A program made the position numbers and the translations under genes. A model generated the notes under the pieces. That model was not told where the DNA came from. It did no database searches and saw only the letters and a list, made by a program, of their open reading frames with translations. This document shows positions 8,593 to 16,885 of a stretch of DNA of 64,000 nt, in pieces; positions within the stretch are counted from its first letter, which is position 1; each line of letters opens with the position of its first letter. Source of the stretch: Hyphomicrobium sp. MC1 (GTDB lineage: Bacteria > Pseudomonadota > Alphaproteobacteria > Rhizobiales > Hyphomicrobiaceae); the NCBI RefSeq assembly GCF_000253295.1, contig NC_015717.1, positions 1,860,001 through 1,924,000 of the forward strand, written 5' to 3'.

Positions 8593-9054
8593 TTAGCCTC
8601 GTCCCCTGTAGGGCGCGACGCCTTGATCGGGCAGCCAGATGTCCGCCGGCGCCGCGCCTGTTTGCCAGAAGACGTCAATCGGAATGCCGCCGCGCGGATA
8701 CCAGTAGCCGCCGATGCGCAGATATTTCGGCTTGATGAGCGCGGCGATGCGCTTGCCGATCGCAACCGTGCAGTCTTCGTGAAACGCGCCGTGATTGCGG
8801 AACGCGGCGAGGTAAAGCTTCAGCGACTTGCTCTCGAGCAGCCATTTTCCCGGCACGTAATCGATGACGAGATGGGCGAAGTCGGGCTGGCCGGTCACCG
8901 GACAAAGCGAGGTAAATTCCGGCGCCGTGAAGCGGGCGAGATAATCCGTATCGGTATGCGGATTGGCAACGCGCTCAAGCTCGGCTTTCTCAGGGCTGTC
9001 GGGAATGCCGACCTGTTTGCCGAGCTGCGTGACGTCCGGCTTCGATGCCGCCAT
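8593..9054 (-). CDS. queF: NADPH-dependent 7-cyano-7-deazaguanine reductase
   Basis: QueF reduces preQ0 to preQ1 in queuosine synthesis. The 153-residue unimodular form has the catalytic Cys in TSLCPVTGQPDFAHL (about residue 51) and the NADPH-binding QueF motif ESKSLKLYLAAFRNHGAFHE (about 74-93). It is the first of three minus-strand queuosine genes and lies 6 bases downstream of queD, so the order of transcription is queE, queD, queF. Confidence 0.95.
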   Translation of the reverse strand: MAASKPDVTQLGKQVGIPDSPEKAELERVANPHTDTDYLARFTAPEFTSLCPVTGQPDFAHLVIDYVPGKWLLESKSLKLYLAAFRNHGAFHEDCTVAIGKRIAALIKPKYLRIGGYWYPRGGIPIDVFWQTGAAPADIWLPDQGVAPYRGRG

Positions 9055-9060
9055 GGCGCG

Positions 9061-9447
9061 TTACTCCGCAGCCAGGCGCGTTTCGGGCGCGGGCCCACGG
9101 TAAATGCAACCCTCGTTGCAGCTATCGCGGTGAACTTCGACCTGGGCCAAACCGGGGATGCGGTTGGCGAGGCGGTTCCAGATCCACATGGCGATGCGTT
9201 CCAGCGTCGGCGCTTCGAGGCCATCGATCTCGTTCAGCATGCGGTGGTCGAGCGCGTCTTCGGTGTCGGCAAGCGCGGCGGCAAGCTCATCGAAATGAAA
9301 GATGTAGCCCGTTTTTGGTCCGGGTTCGCCGTCGATGACAATGCGCGCACGGAAAGAATGGCCATGCACGCGCGAATTCGGCGAGCCTGGCGGTGCCGAC
9401 GGCAGAAAATGGGCCGCCTCGAACCGGAATTCCTTATAGATCTGCAT
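9061..9447 (-). CDS. queD: 6-carboxy-tetrahydropterin synthase family (QueD), catalytic Cys position altered
   Basis: QueD converts dihydroneopterin triphosphate to 6-carboxytetrahydropterin. The 128-residue protein starts MQIYKEFRFEAAHFLP and has the zinc-binding His residues (AAH; HGH), LDHRMLN and the terminal DSCNEGCIYRG of close E. coli QueD relatives. The Cys that normally sits four residues before HGH is replaced: this protein reads SPNSRVHGH, with Asn at that place. A longer start at 9483 adds 12 poorly conserved residues. Its place between queE and queF keeps the queuosine assignment strong, but its chemistry may differ. Confidence 0.85.
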   Translation of the reverse strand: MQIYKEFRFEAAHFLPSAPPGSPNSRVHGHSFRARIVIDGEPGPKTGYIFHFDELAAALADTEDALDHRMLNEIDGLEAPTLERIAMWIWNRLANRIPGLAQVEVHRDSCNEGCIYRGPAPETRLAAE

Positions 9448-9533
9448 GGCGCTCAAATAGGGGATTTTCCCGGCGTCCGCCACCCCCGGTAGCAGGCCAA
9501 ATCCGCGCCAAACGGGCGCGGAAAGCCCGAACG

Positions 9534-10166
9534 TTAAGGGATTCCGAGCAATTTGTGGGTCTGCACCGACAGCCGCCAGGCCGGATTGGCCTTGCAGTAG
9601 GCGATAGCGGCTTGGGTATTTGCAACTTGATCGGGGCCGTCCATCGGCTGGAGGAACCGCTGCTCGAAGGCGAGATCGAGGTATCCGGCCGGATCAATGC
9701 CCGTTTGCGGGAAGACGAGCTTCAACTCGTGGCCGTGGCGCTGTTTCAGGTCGGCGCCTGCTTTCGGCGAGACGCAGATCCAGTCGATGGTATCGAGCGC
9801 GGGGAGCGTGCCGTTCGTCTCCATGGCGATGCGGAAGCCTTCGGCGTGGAGTGCATCGACGAGGTCCTGATCGACCTGCAGCATCGGCTCGCCGCCGGTT
9901 AGAACAACGAACTTCGGCGAATCCGTTGTGGGCATCGCGGCGTCGCGGCAGGCACGGGCGAGAACTTCGGCCGTGTCGAAGCGTCCGCCGCCTGGGCCGT
10001 CCGTACCGACAAAATCGGTATCGCAGAATTGGCAGGTGGCTTTGGCGCGGTCCTGCTCGCGACCGCTCCAGAGATTGCAGCCGGCGAACCGGCAAAACAC
10101 CGCAGGCGTCCCGGCGTTCGCGCCCTCGCCTTGTAGCGTATAGAAGATCTCTTTGACGGCATACAT
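9534..10166 (-). CDS. queE: 7-carboxy-7-deazaguanine synthase
   Basis: QueE is a radical SAM enzyme that makes 7-carboxy-7-deazaguanine from 6-carboxytetrahydropterin. The 210-residue protein begins MYAVKEIFYTLQGEGANAG and has the enlarged cluster motif seen in some QueE proteins: C, then 14 residues, then CQFC (about residues 30-48). LTGGEP, the SAM-contacting element, is at about residue 88, and METNGT at about 116. It is the promoter-proximal gene of the queE-queD-queF set and diverges from the transporter gene at 10231. Confidence 0.95.
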   Translation of the reverse strand: MYAVKEIFYTLQGEGANAGTPAVFCRFAGCNLWSGREQDRAKATCQFCDTDFVGTDGPGGGRFDTAEVLARACRDAAMPTTDSPKFVVLTGGEPMLQVDQDLVDALHAEGFRIAMETNGTLPALDTIDWICVSPKAGADLKQRHGHELKLVFPQTGIDPAGYLDLAFEQRFLQPMDGPDQVANTQAAIAYCKANPAWRLSVQTHKLLGIP

Positions 10167-10230
10167 GCCGGATACCTACGGCGCCGGGGGCGCCAGTCAA
10201 GTGCGACTTATCCAAGTCTCAGAGGGGGCA

Positions 10231-10938
10231 ATGGTGACCGAGCAGCGCACCTATCGCTATTTCGACCTCGTGATGGTCGCCTTTGTCGTCGTCCTTATAT
10301 GCTCGAATTTGATCGGGCCGGCCAAGGCCGCGACCTTGACGCTTCCGGTCATCGGGCCGGTAACGTTCGGAGCAGGCGTGCTGTTCTTTCCGATCTCCTA
10401 CATCTTCGGCGACGTGCTGACGGAAGTTTATGGTTATGCGCGGGCGCGCCGCGTGATCTGGGCGGGTTTCGCGGCCCTCATTTTCGCGGCGGTGATGGCG
10501 GCCGTTATCGTCGCGCTGCCACCCGCACCTGGGTGGCCAAACCAGCACATCTACGAAGTCGCCTTCGGCAATACGTGGCGGATCGCGGGCGCTTCGATGA
10601 TCGCGTATTTCTGCGGCGAGTTCGTCAATTCTTATGTGCTCGCGAAGATGAAGGTGCGCAGCGAAGGGCGGCACATGAGCTGGCGCTTCGTGGCGTCTAC
10701 CATTGCGGGCGAGGCGGTCGATTCCTCGCTGTTCTATCCGTTAGCGTTCTACAACTCCGGGATCATGCCGAACGATCTCGTGCTGACGCTGATGATCTCG
10801 CAGTTCGTTGTGAAGACACTGGTCGAGATCGTGTTCCTGCCGATTACGGTGCGCGTGGTCGCCGCGTTGAAGCGGGCGGAGAACGAGGACTATTTCGACC
10901 GCCACACTGATTTCAATCCGTTCAAGCTGGACGCGTGA
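10231..10938 (+). CDS. Queuosine precursor transporter (YhhQ/QPTR family)
   Basis: A 235-residue membrane protein with about six transmembrane helices and the family motifs LICSNLIGPAK (residues about 19-29), FPISYIFGDVLTEVYGYARARRVIW (about 50-75), GEFVNSYVLAKMK (about 130) and AGEAVDSSLFYPLAF (about 157). The YhhQ family imports preQ0/preQ1. The chosen start (MVTEQRTYRYF) has an AGGGGG ribosome site; the longer frame to 10153 overlaps queE. Its place beside the queuosine genes fits a salvage role alongside de novo synthesis. Confidence 0.9.
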   Translation: MVTEQRTYRYFDLVMVAFVVVLICSNLIGPAKAATLTLPVIGPVTFGAGVLFFPISYIFGDVLTEVYGYARARRVIWAGFAALIFAAVMAAVIVALPPAPGWPNQHIYEVAFGNTWRIAGASMIAYFCGEFVNSYVLAKMKVRSEGRHMSWRFVASTIAGEAVDSSLFYPLAFYNSGIMPNDLVLTLMISQFVVKTLVEIVFLPITVRVVAALKRAENEDYFDRHTDFNPFKLDA

Positions 10939-10950
10939 GGGAGCTTCATA

Positions 10951-11439
10951 TTGGCTGACGAAAGCATGTCCGCAGGAGAGCATCACGCCATCATCGACGT
11001 CGCGACGATGGCGTCGATGAGCGGGCTGCAGTACCTCGAAGCGATGATGCGCGGTGACGTGCCGAGAATGCCGATCGAGGCCACGCTCGGGTTTCAGATC
11101 GTCGAGGCGGAAGAGGGACGGACGGTGTTCGAGTCCGAGCCGCAGGTCGGACATTACAACGCCATCGCGACCGTGCACGCGGGCTACACGGCTACGCTGC
11201 TCGATTCCAGCATGGCGTGCGCCGTACTTTCGACGCTGCCGAAAGGCACGGGCTTTACGACGATGGAGTTCAAGATTTCGCTGCTCAGGCCGATGACGAA
11301 GGATACCGGCCTCGTGCGTGCGGAAGGGCTCATCATGAGCCGTGGGCGGCGCGCTGCCACGGCTGAGGGACGTTTGACGGACAAGCGCGGCAAGCTCATC
11401 GCGCATGCAACGACGACGTGTCTGGTTTTCAGTTTTTGA
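10951..11439 (+). CDS. PaaI family hotdog-fold thioesterase
   Basis: A 162-residue protein with a PaaI-type hotdog domain: the acyl-CoA thioesterase pattern VGHYNAIATVHAGYTATLLDSSMACAV (residues about 66-92) and MEFKISLLRPM (about 105). It follows the queuosine transporter by 12 bases and probably shares its transcript. It starts at a TTG with GAGGGA upstream; a Met at residue 6 is the alternative. Substrate unknown. Confidence 0.85.
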   Translation: MADESMSAGEHHAIIDVATMASMSGLQYLEAMMRGDVPRMPIEATLGFQIVEAEEGRTVFESEPQVGHYNAIATVHAGYTATLLDSSMACAVLSTLPKGTGFTTMEFKISLLRPMTKDTGLVRAEGLIMSRGRRAATAEGRLTDKRGKLIAHATTTCLVFSF

Positions 11440-11504
11440 TGTTTGTTATCCTCGGATTTAGATCGGAGATGACCTGTTCTAGGTTTACGCCGTCTCTTCA
11501 ATAT

Positions 11505-11593
11505 CGTCATGCCGGCGTAGGCTGGCACCCAGACAATGATCGACATTTGCGGGGCTGCGGTTTGCCTGGATTCCGGCCCGCGCCGGGTTGACG
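11505..11593. repeat. Short intergenic repeat with inverted ends
   Basis: The element opens with CGTCATGCCGGCGTAGGC and ends with CCCGCGCCGGGTTGACG; both ends match the widespread bacterial REP/MITE-like family that brackets a variable centre. It lies downstream of the thioesterase and upstream of a minus-strand gene. Other copies elsewhere in the genome are expected but none is visible in this window. Confidence 0.55.
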
Positions 11594-11619
11594 TTGTTCT
11601 GCCTCGATATAAGGCCGGA

Positions 11620-11865
11620 TCATTCTAGCGCTTCGGCGATGGCCTGAAGCTCGGCTTCGGGCGACGGGAAATCTTCATAGGCATGACCGGAGCCACGGTA
11701 CCAGTAGCGGCTGTTGAAGCCGTCGCCTTCGATTTTGTGCAGAATGGCGTGCAGCCAGCGATGCATCGGATCGCGCTCGTCGCGCTGGGCAATCTGATGG
11801 GCGCCGTCCCAATCGCCTGCGATGGCGAGATCGACGGCGCGTTTCAGGTCTGCTGAGACTGCCAT
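11620..11865 (-). CDS. Small conserved-type protein coupled to queC
   Basis: An 81-residue protein beginning MAVSADLKRAVDLAIAGDWDGAHQIAQ, with a His/Trp-rich middle (HRWLHAILHKIEGD) and YWYRGSGHAY. Its start overlaps the last 22 bases of queC, so translation is probably coupled. I know similar short alphaproteobacterial proteins of unknown function, often annotated as hypothetical. No catalytic motif is clear. Confidence 0.7.
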   Translation of the reverse strand: MAVSADLKRAVDLAIAGDWDGAHQIAQRDERDPMHRWLHAILHKIEGDGFNSRYWYRGSGHAYEDFPSPEAELQAIAEALE

Positions 11866-12551
11866 TCGATCCAGCCTTTCGCGCGCAGCTCGCACGCCGG
11901 GCAGATGCCGCAGCCGTACCCCCAGTCATGACGGTTGGTGCGGTCGCCCATGTAGCAGGTGTGCGTATCCTCGATGATGATCTTGATGAGATCGTCGCCG
12001 CCGAGTTCGGACGCCATCGCCCAAGTTCCGGCCTTGTCGATGAACATCAGCGGCGTTTCGATGGTCATCGGCGTTGCAAGGCCGAGCGAGATCGCCTGCG
12101 CGAGCGTCTGGATCGTTTCGTTGCGGCAGTCGGGATAACCGGAGAAATCGGTTTCGCACATGCCGCCGACGAGGGTGGTGATGCCGCGCCGGTAGGCCAG
12201 TGCTGCAGCGTAGGTGAGGAACAAGAGATTGCGCCCCGGCACGAACGTCGTCGGCAGGCCCGTCGCCGCGAACGTGATCTCGGTTTCGCGTGTCAACGCC
12301 GTGTCACTGATGCTCTGTAGGGCAGGAAGATCAAGCACCGCGTCAGGCCCGAGCCGCCCGCCCACCTTTCCCAACTTCGCGAGCTTGTCGCGAACGACGT
12401 GGCGTTGGGCAAGCTCGACGCTGTGGCGCTGGCCGTATTTGAACCCAATCGTTTCGACGCGGTCGTAATGCGCAAGCGCCCAGGCGAGGCAGACGGTTGA
12501 ATCCTGGCCGCCGGAGAACAATACGAGCGCGGATGTTTCAGGTGTCGTCAT
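11844..12551 (-). CDS. queC: 7-cyano-7-deazaguanine synthase
   Basis: QueC uses ATP and ammonia to turn 7-carboxy-7-deazaguanine into preQ0. The 235-residue protein has the PP-loop SGGQDST at residues 14-20 and the zinc site CGICPAC near the C-terminus (GYGCGICPACELRAKG). It lies downstream of a GFA gene by 9 bases and overlaps the small gene at 11620. It is separated from queE/D/F by about 1.7 kb holding the transporter and thioesterase. Confidence 0.95.
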   Translation of the reverse strand: MTTPETSALVLFSGGQDSTVCLAWALAHYDRVETIGFKYGQRHSVELAQRHVVRDKLAKLGKVGGRLGPDAVLDLPALQSISDTALTRETEITFAATGLPTTFVPGRNLLFLTYAAALAYRRGITTLVGGMCETDFSGYPDCRNETIQTLAQAISLGLATPMTIETPLMFIDKAGTWAMASELGGDDLIKIIIEDTHTCYMGDRTNRHDWGYGCGICPACELRAKGWIEWQSQQT

Positions 12552-12560
12552 GGGGTACGA

Positions 12561-12920
12561 TCAGAGGCTCTTGCCGTCATACAGCGTCGGTTTCAGGGAC
12601 GCCGCGTCGATCCCGTCAAGGCAGCGGACGTTGACGGCGACCATCGTCGCGCCGCCCGGTGTGGTGCCGTAGGAGTAGGAGCCGATGCCGCATCCCGGGC
12701 AGAAGGTGTGGTGGATCACCTTCTTGTTGAACTGGTACTCAGCCTGTGCGTCTTTGTCCGATAAGAGGGAAAAAGCGCTCTCCGGCACGAAGCCCATGAT
12801 GGCGCCGCGCTTCTGGCAGAAGGAGCAATTGCAGATTTTCAGGCCTTCGAGGGCCAGCTCCGCCTCAAAACGGACGCGGCCGCAGTGGCAACCTCCGGTC
12901 CACTTCTTCGTTTCCGACAT
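12561..12920 (-). CDS. GFA family zinc protein
   Basis: A 119-residue protein of the glutathione-dependent formaldehyde-activating (GFA)/CENP-V family. Zinc-binding cysteines are in GGCHCGRVRFEA (residues 9-20), CNCSFCQKRG (about 31-40) and FCPGCGIGSYSYG (about 73-85). GFA proteins bind zinc and may act on small aldehyde or glutathione conjugates, but most members are uncharacterised. First gene of the operon with queC. Confidence 0.85.
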   Translation of the reverse strand: MSETKKWTGGCHCGRVRFEAELALEGLKICNCSFCQKRGAIMGFVPESAFSLLSDKDAQAEYQFNKKVIHHTFCPGCGIGSYSYGTTPGGATMVAVNVRCLDGIDAASLKPTLYDGKSL

Positions 12921-13074
12921 TGGTATACCTTGGTTCTCGGGTAAATGTCCTTTCGGGTAGGCGTTCGACTGCCCGCAGGGACTTTGCCTTATTAGCGATT
13001 GCGGCTAAAACCCGCCCGAACCTGTCACACCCGTCGTCTCTCGACAAGCCAACCAGAAAATATCGGAAACGCTC

Positions 13075-14361
13075 ATGACCGCCATCGTTGACATCATTGC
13101 CCGCGAAATTCTCGACAGCCGTGGCAATCCGACAGTCGAAGTGGATGTGGTGCTGGAAGACGGCTCGGAGGGACGCGCAGCGGTGCCATCGGGCGCTTCG
13201 ACGGGCGCGCATGAAGCCATCGAGCTGCGCGACGGGGACAAGGCGCGCTATCAGGGCAAGGGTGTGCAGAAGGCGGTCGATGCGGTCAACGGCGAGATCT
13301 TCGACGCGCTGTCGGGTATGGACGCGGAAGATCAGCGCGGCATCGACGCGGCACTGATCCAGCTCGACGGTACGGATAACAAGAGCCGTCTCGGCGCCAA
13401 CGCGATCCTCGGCGTTTCGCTGGCCGTCGCCAAGGCTGCGTCGATTGCGAACAACCTGGCGCTCTATCGCTATGTCGGCGGTGTCAATGCGCACATCCTG
13501 CCGGTGCCGATGATGAACATCATCAACGGCGGCGCACATGCCGATAACCCGATCGACATTCAGGAATTCATGATCATGCCGGTGGCAGCGGAGACCTGCG
13601 CCGATGCGATCCGGATGGGTTCGGAAATTTTTCAGACGCTGAAGAAGAACCTGCATGACGCCGGCCTCAGCACATCGGTTGGCGATGAAGGTGGGTTCGC
13701 GCCAAACCTCAAAAGCGCTGACGAAGCGCTCGGCTTCATAACGAAGGCGATCGAGAAGGCAGGATACAAGCCGGGCGACGACGTGATGCTTGCGCTCGAT
13801 TGCGCTTCGACCGAATATTTCAAGGGCGGCAAGTATGAGCTTGCCGGCGAGGGCAAGGCGCTCGACAGCGCGGCGAACGCCAAATACCTCGAAGATCTCG
13901 TCAACCGTTTCCCGATTATCTCGATCGAAGACGGCATGGCAGAAGATGATTGGGCCGGGTGGAAGATCCTGACGGATCTTCTTGGCAATCGCGTGCAGCT
14001 CGTTGGCGACGATCTCTTCGTGACGAACACGAAACGGCTTGCGGAAGGCATCGCGAAGGGAACGGCCAACTCGATCCTCGTGAAGGTCAACCAGATCGGC
14101 TCGCTCTCAGAAACGCTCGACGCCGTCAGCATGGCGCAGCGCGCGGGTTATACCGCCGTCATGTCGCATCGCTCCGGCGAGACCGAAGATTCGACGATTG
14201 CGGATCTCGCGGTGGCGACGAATTGCGGTCAGATCAAGACGGGATCGCTGTCGCGTTCGGATCGTTTGGCAAAGTACAACCAGCTCATCCGCATCGAAGA
14301 AGAGCTTGGCGATGTCGCCGTTTATGCTGGACGATCAGTAATTAAACGTGCCTCAGCATAA
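13075..14361 (+). CDS. eno: Enolase
   Basis: Enolase interconverts 2-phosphoglycerate and phosphoenolpyruvate. The 428-residue protein starts MTAIVDIIAREILDSRGNPTVEVDV, has SGASTGAHEA (about 41-50), the Mg2+ ligands in LDCASTEY, SIEDGMAEDDW and VGDDLFVTN, and the enolase signature ILVKVNQIGSLSET followed by SHRSGETED. Length and motifs are full. Single gene with no partner in the window. Confidence 0.97.
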   Translation: MTAIVDIIAREILDSRGNPTVEVDVVLEDGSEGRAAVPSGASTGAHEAIELRDGDKARYQGKGVQKAVDAVNGEIFDALSGMDAEDQRGIDAALIQLDGTDNKSRLGANAILGVSLAVAKAASIANNLALYRYVGGVNAHILPVPMMNIINGGAHADNPIDIQEFMIMPVAAETCADAIRMGSEIFQTLKKNLHDAGLSTSVGDEGGFAPNLKSADEALGFITKAIEKAGYKPGDDVMLALDCASTEYFKGGKYELAGEGKALDSAANAKYLEDLVNRFPIISIEDGMAEDDWAGWKILTDLLGNRVQLVGDDLFVTNTKRLAEGIAKGTANSILVKVNQIGSLSETLDAVSMAQRAGYTAVMSHRSGETEDSTIADLAVATNCGQIKTGSLSRSDRLAKYNQLIRIEEELGDVAVYAGRSVIKRASA

Positions 14362-14459
14362 ACTTTAGGGGCCGTTTTTTCGAACATTAGGGAACCGAGG
14401 GCGTTTTTCACCGACTTTCCGTCACTTTCGCTTGCGATCTTCTATGCTGATTTGATGTC

Positions 14460-14485
14460 GGAACGTTTTGCCCCTCGCGAGCGTT
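14460..14485 (+). promoter_or_regulatory. Candidate EcfG promoter
   Basis: GGAAC at 14460-14464, 17 bases, CGTT at 14482-14485. It is 30 bases upstream of the gene at 14515. Confidence 0.7.
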
Positions 14486-14514
14486 TCTGCCGCGAGTAAG
14501 AGGGTGGGTTAGTA

Positions 14515-14829
14515 ATGCGACAATCGAGAGTATTGGCTCAGCAGGCGATTGCTCGCCCGCGACGGGTCGAGAATTTCCGGCGTAAATCGTGGACGCCACG
14601 AACAGTTCGCAGGTCCGTGCCGGTCGAGATTTCGGAACCGGCTGTTGCGAGCAACTATATTCCGGGCGAGTTCGAAGAGCCGCAATCGCCACTCTTCGTG
14701 GCGGTGAAGCGTACCATCTGCCTGACCTGGGACGTCACGATTTTAACAGCACTGTCGCCGTTCTTCGCAATCTGGTTTCTCTATCGTGGCGCGAAGCGAT
14801 TGACGGATGCGAGGCCGCAAAAAGGCTGA
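14515..14829 (+). CDS. Small single-span membrane protein
   Basis: A 104-residue protein with a basic N-terminal half (RQSRVLAQQAIARPRR), a Glu/Pro segment and one membrane helix near residues 70-90 (LTWDVTILTALSPFFAIWFLY), ending in a basic tail. No domain recognised. It sits directly behind an EcfG-type promoter and is closed by the terminator at 14859, so it is a single-gene stress transcript. Function unknown. Confidence 0.6.
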   Translation: MRQSRVLAQQAIARPRRVENFRRKSWTPRTVRRSVPVEISEPAVASNYIPGEFEEPQSPLFVAVKRTICLTWDVTILTALSPFFAIWFLYRGAKRLTDARPQKG

Positions 14830-14858
14830 CGCCTACGTCTTCATGCAAGCCATTTGTT

Positions 14859-14883
14859 AAAGCCCCGCGTCGGGGCTTTTTCT
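14859..14883 (+). terminator. Intrinsic terminator
   Basis: AAAGCCCCG (14859-14867) and CGGGGCTTT (14871-14879) pair around CGT and run into a T-tract. It ends the transcript from 14515 and lies just before the next EcfG-type site. Confidence 0.85.
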
Positions 14884-14888
14884 TTGTT

Positions 14889-14913
14889 GGAACTGTCGCG
14901 CTGTCAGGTCGTT
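14889..14913 (+). promoter_or_regulatory. Candidate EcfG promoter
   Basis: GGAAC at 14889-14893, 16 bases, CGTT at 14910-14913. It is 25 bases upstream of the secreted protein gene at 14938 and may also drive the SDR gene behind it. Confidence 0.7.
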
Positions 14914-14937
14914 TGCCTCGCAAAGGAGAGCTGCGAC

Positions 14938-15432
14938 ATGAAACATTTAACAGCGATAGCCCTAACTCTGATCGCCGCTCCTGCTGCATCAGCGTTGGCA
15001 CAGGACAACACGCTGCCGGAAAGCATGCGCATCCAACAAAGCGTGACGCAGCAGAACGCCAACGATCCGAACATGCCCGCCAACCGCGGAAGCTCGCAGC
15101 CGACGACGGAAGCGCCGGGCAGCGCGGCTGGACCGGTGGAACGGCATCGGCTCGATCCGGCGGCACCCAGTCCGCAACGACTGCAGATTGAAGACGGCAC
15201 CAGCGCCGCGGTGCGCAATCCCGATGCGGACACGTTGCACCCGGGACCATCTGGATCGTCTTACAACACGATCATGCGCGGAGCCCCTTCGACAAGCGGG
15301 ACGAGTACCGGGACCACCGGCATCGGATCATCGCCGGGAACGGGTGCGTCAAGTGTCGGCGCGGGTGCAGGTGGGAGCGCTGGTGATGCGGGCGGCAGCG
15401 CAGGCGGCGGAGCTTCGGGCGGCGGCCACTAG
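14938..15432 (+). CDS. Secreted glycine/serine-rich protein
   Basis: A 164-residue protein with a signal peptide (MKHLTAIALTLIAAPAASALA), a Pro/Gln/Asn-rich middle and a low-complexity tail of Gly, Ser, Ala and Thr repeats (SAGDAGGSAGGGASGGGH). AAGGAG lies before the ATG. It is preceded by an EcfG-type promoter and followed after 20 bases by a general-stress-type dehydrogenase. Function unknown; the repeats suggest an extended periplasmic or surface protein. Confidence 0.7.
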   Translation: MKHLTAIALTLIAAPAASALAQDNTLPESMRIQQSVTQQNANDPNMPANRGSSQPTTEAPGSAAGPVERHRLDPAAPSPQRLQIEDGTSAAVRNPDADTLHPGPSGSSYNTIMRGAPSTSGTSTGTTGIGSSPGTGASSVGAGAGGSAGDAGGSAGGGASGGGH

Positions 15433-15452
15433 TCCATTTGCGAAGGATAATC

Positions 15453-16445
15453 ATGGCAACGCAAGCAAAATCAAAACCTCAGCGCACGGCGCAACAAGGC
15501 CGCGACATTCAGGATGAGGTCGATCTCCTGGATGCCAAGGAGGCCGGGCAGGAGAAAAAGAAAAAATCAAAGCCGGTCATGCAGGCGGGGGCGCGCGAAT
15601 ACCCTTCGCATTTTCCGGCGCAGCATCAGGAAAAGTCCGGCGATGAAGCCGCGCTTCAACTTGCGCCGATGTATGATGCGCCGGGATATCAAGGTTCGGC
15701 GAAGCTCAAGGATCGCGTCGCGTTAATCACCGGCGGGGATTCCGGCATCGGCCGGGCTGTCGCCGTGCTGTTCGCGCGGGAAGGCGCCGATGTCGCGATC
15801 TGTTACCTGGAATCGCGCAACGATGCGCTCGACACGAAGGAAGCCGTCGAAAAGGAAGGACGACGCTGCCTACTGATCGAAGGCGATGTGTCGGATTCCA
15901 AATTTTGCGAAGATGCCGTCGCGCAAACGGTGAAGACGCTCGGCAAGCTCGACGTGCTCGTGAACAACGCGGCTTTCCAAGAGCACACGTCGGATATTCT
16001 CGACCTCAGCGACGAGCATTTCGATCGGACACTGAAGACAAATCTCTACGGCTATTTCTACATGGCGCGGGCTGCCGTTCCACATATGGCGCCAGGCTCC
16101 GCGATCATCATGACGGGATCGGTTACCGGCATCGAAGGCAGCAAAGAACTGCTGGATTATTCGATGACCAAGGGCGGCATTCATGCGTTTACGCGTTCGC
16201 TGTCGTCTCAACTCATAGAGCGCGGCATTCGCGTCAACGCCATCGCGCCGGGGCCGGTGTGGACGCCGCTCAACCCTGCCGATCGTCCGGCCGAGGATGT
16301 TGCCAAGTTCGGAACATCGGCGGCGATGGGGCGCGCGGCACAACCGGAAGAGATCGCGCCCGCGTTCGTATTCATGGCAGCGCCCTGCTGCTCAAGCTAC
16401 ATCACGGGCGAGATACTTCCCGTCATCGGCGGTTATGGCGCTTAA
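15453..16445 (+). CDS. SDR family oxidoreductase, general-stress (YghA/YdaD) type
   Basis: A 330-residue short-chain dehydrogenase. After a charged Lys-rich N-terminal extension (residues 1-60, with AREYPSHFPAQHQEKSG), the Rossmann motif TGGDSGIGRA (about 96-105), NNAA, the catalytic Ser in TGSVTGIEG and YSMTKGG (YxxxK) follow. This arrangement, a long N-terminal tail plus PGPVWTPL and a terminal GEILPVIGG, is that of YghA/GsiB-neighbour stress dehydrogenases. Likely NAD(P)H-dependent with a small aldehyde or ketone substrate. It probably shares the EcfG-type promoter of the upstream gene. Confidence 0.85.
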   Translation: MATQAKSKPQRTAQQGRDIQDEVDLLDAKEAGQEKKKKSKPVMQAGAREYPSHFPAQHQEKSGDEAALQLAPMYDAPGYQGSAKLKDRVALITGGDSGIGRAVAVLFAREGADVAICYLESRNDALDTKEAVEKEGRRCLLIEGDVSDSKFCEDAVAQTVKTLGKLDVLVNNAAFQEHTSDILDLSDEHFDRTLKTNLYGYFYMARAAVPHMAPGSAIIMTGSVTGIEGSKELLDYSMTKGGIHAFTRSLSSQLIERGIRVNAIAPGPVWTPLNPADRPAEDVAKFGTSAAMGRAAQPEEIAPAFVFMAAPCCSSYITGEILPVIGGYGA

Positions 16446-16456
16446 CGACAACGCGC

Positions 16457-16885
16457 TTACTGCCGATGTTTCTTGTGGCTCGGTGTTGCCGGAGTCGGCG
16501 CCGGGGCCGGCATGTTTTTGAGCACCAGATCGATGTCGATCGGTTTGCAGCCGCCGGTGCGCAGCATCTCGTTCACGGTATCGGCGTCGCGACGTAAATT
16601 AGCGATTTGCGCATAGCTGTCCGGATCGACGTGCGTGTTCGAGCTGAACAAGCTGAAAACGGTGTTGGTCGGTCGCGCGGCTTGCGAGGCCTGTAAGGCT
16701 CGAATTTTTACGAGCTGGTCGTTGACGAATTTTGTCGGCTCGGCGCAGGGATCGCTGTTGGCCGTGGAAAGGCTTTGCGGCTTTTTGTGTTTGGCCCAGG
16801 CGTCTGTGGGAGGCGAGAGCCATCCTGACAGCACGGCAGCGATGACACCTGCAATCGCAAACCTGACAGCCGATCTTAATCTCAT
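16457..16885 (-). CDS. Hypothetical secreted protein
   Basis: A 142-residue protein with a signal peptide (MRLRSAVRFAIAGVIAAVLSG ... DAWA), a helical middle with two cysteines (DPCAEPTKF and TGGCKPID) and a Pro-Ala/Lys-His tail (PAPAPTPATPSHKKHRQ). A longer start at 16918 is possible. Convergent with the SDR gene. Function unknown. Confidence 0.6.
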   Translation of the reverse strand: MRLRSAVRFAIAGVIAAVLSGWLSPPTDAWAKHKKPQSLSTANSDPCAEPTKFVNDQLVKIRALQASQAARPTNTVFSLFSSNTHVDPDSYAQIANLRRDADTVNEMLRTGGCKPIDIDLVLKNMPAPAPTPATPSHKKHRQ

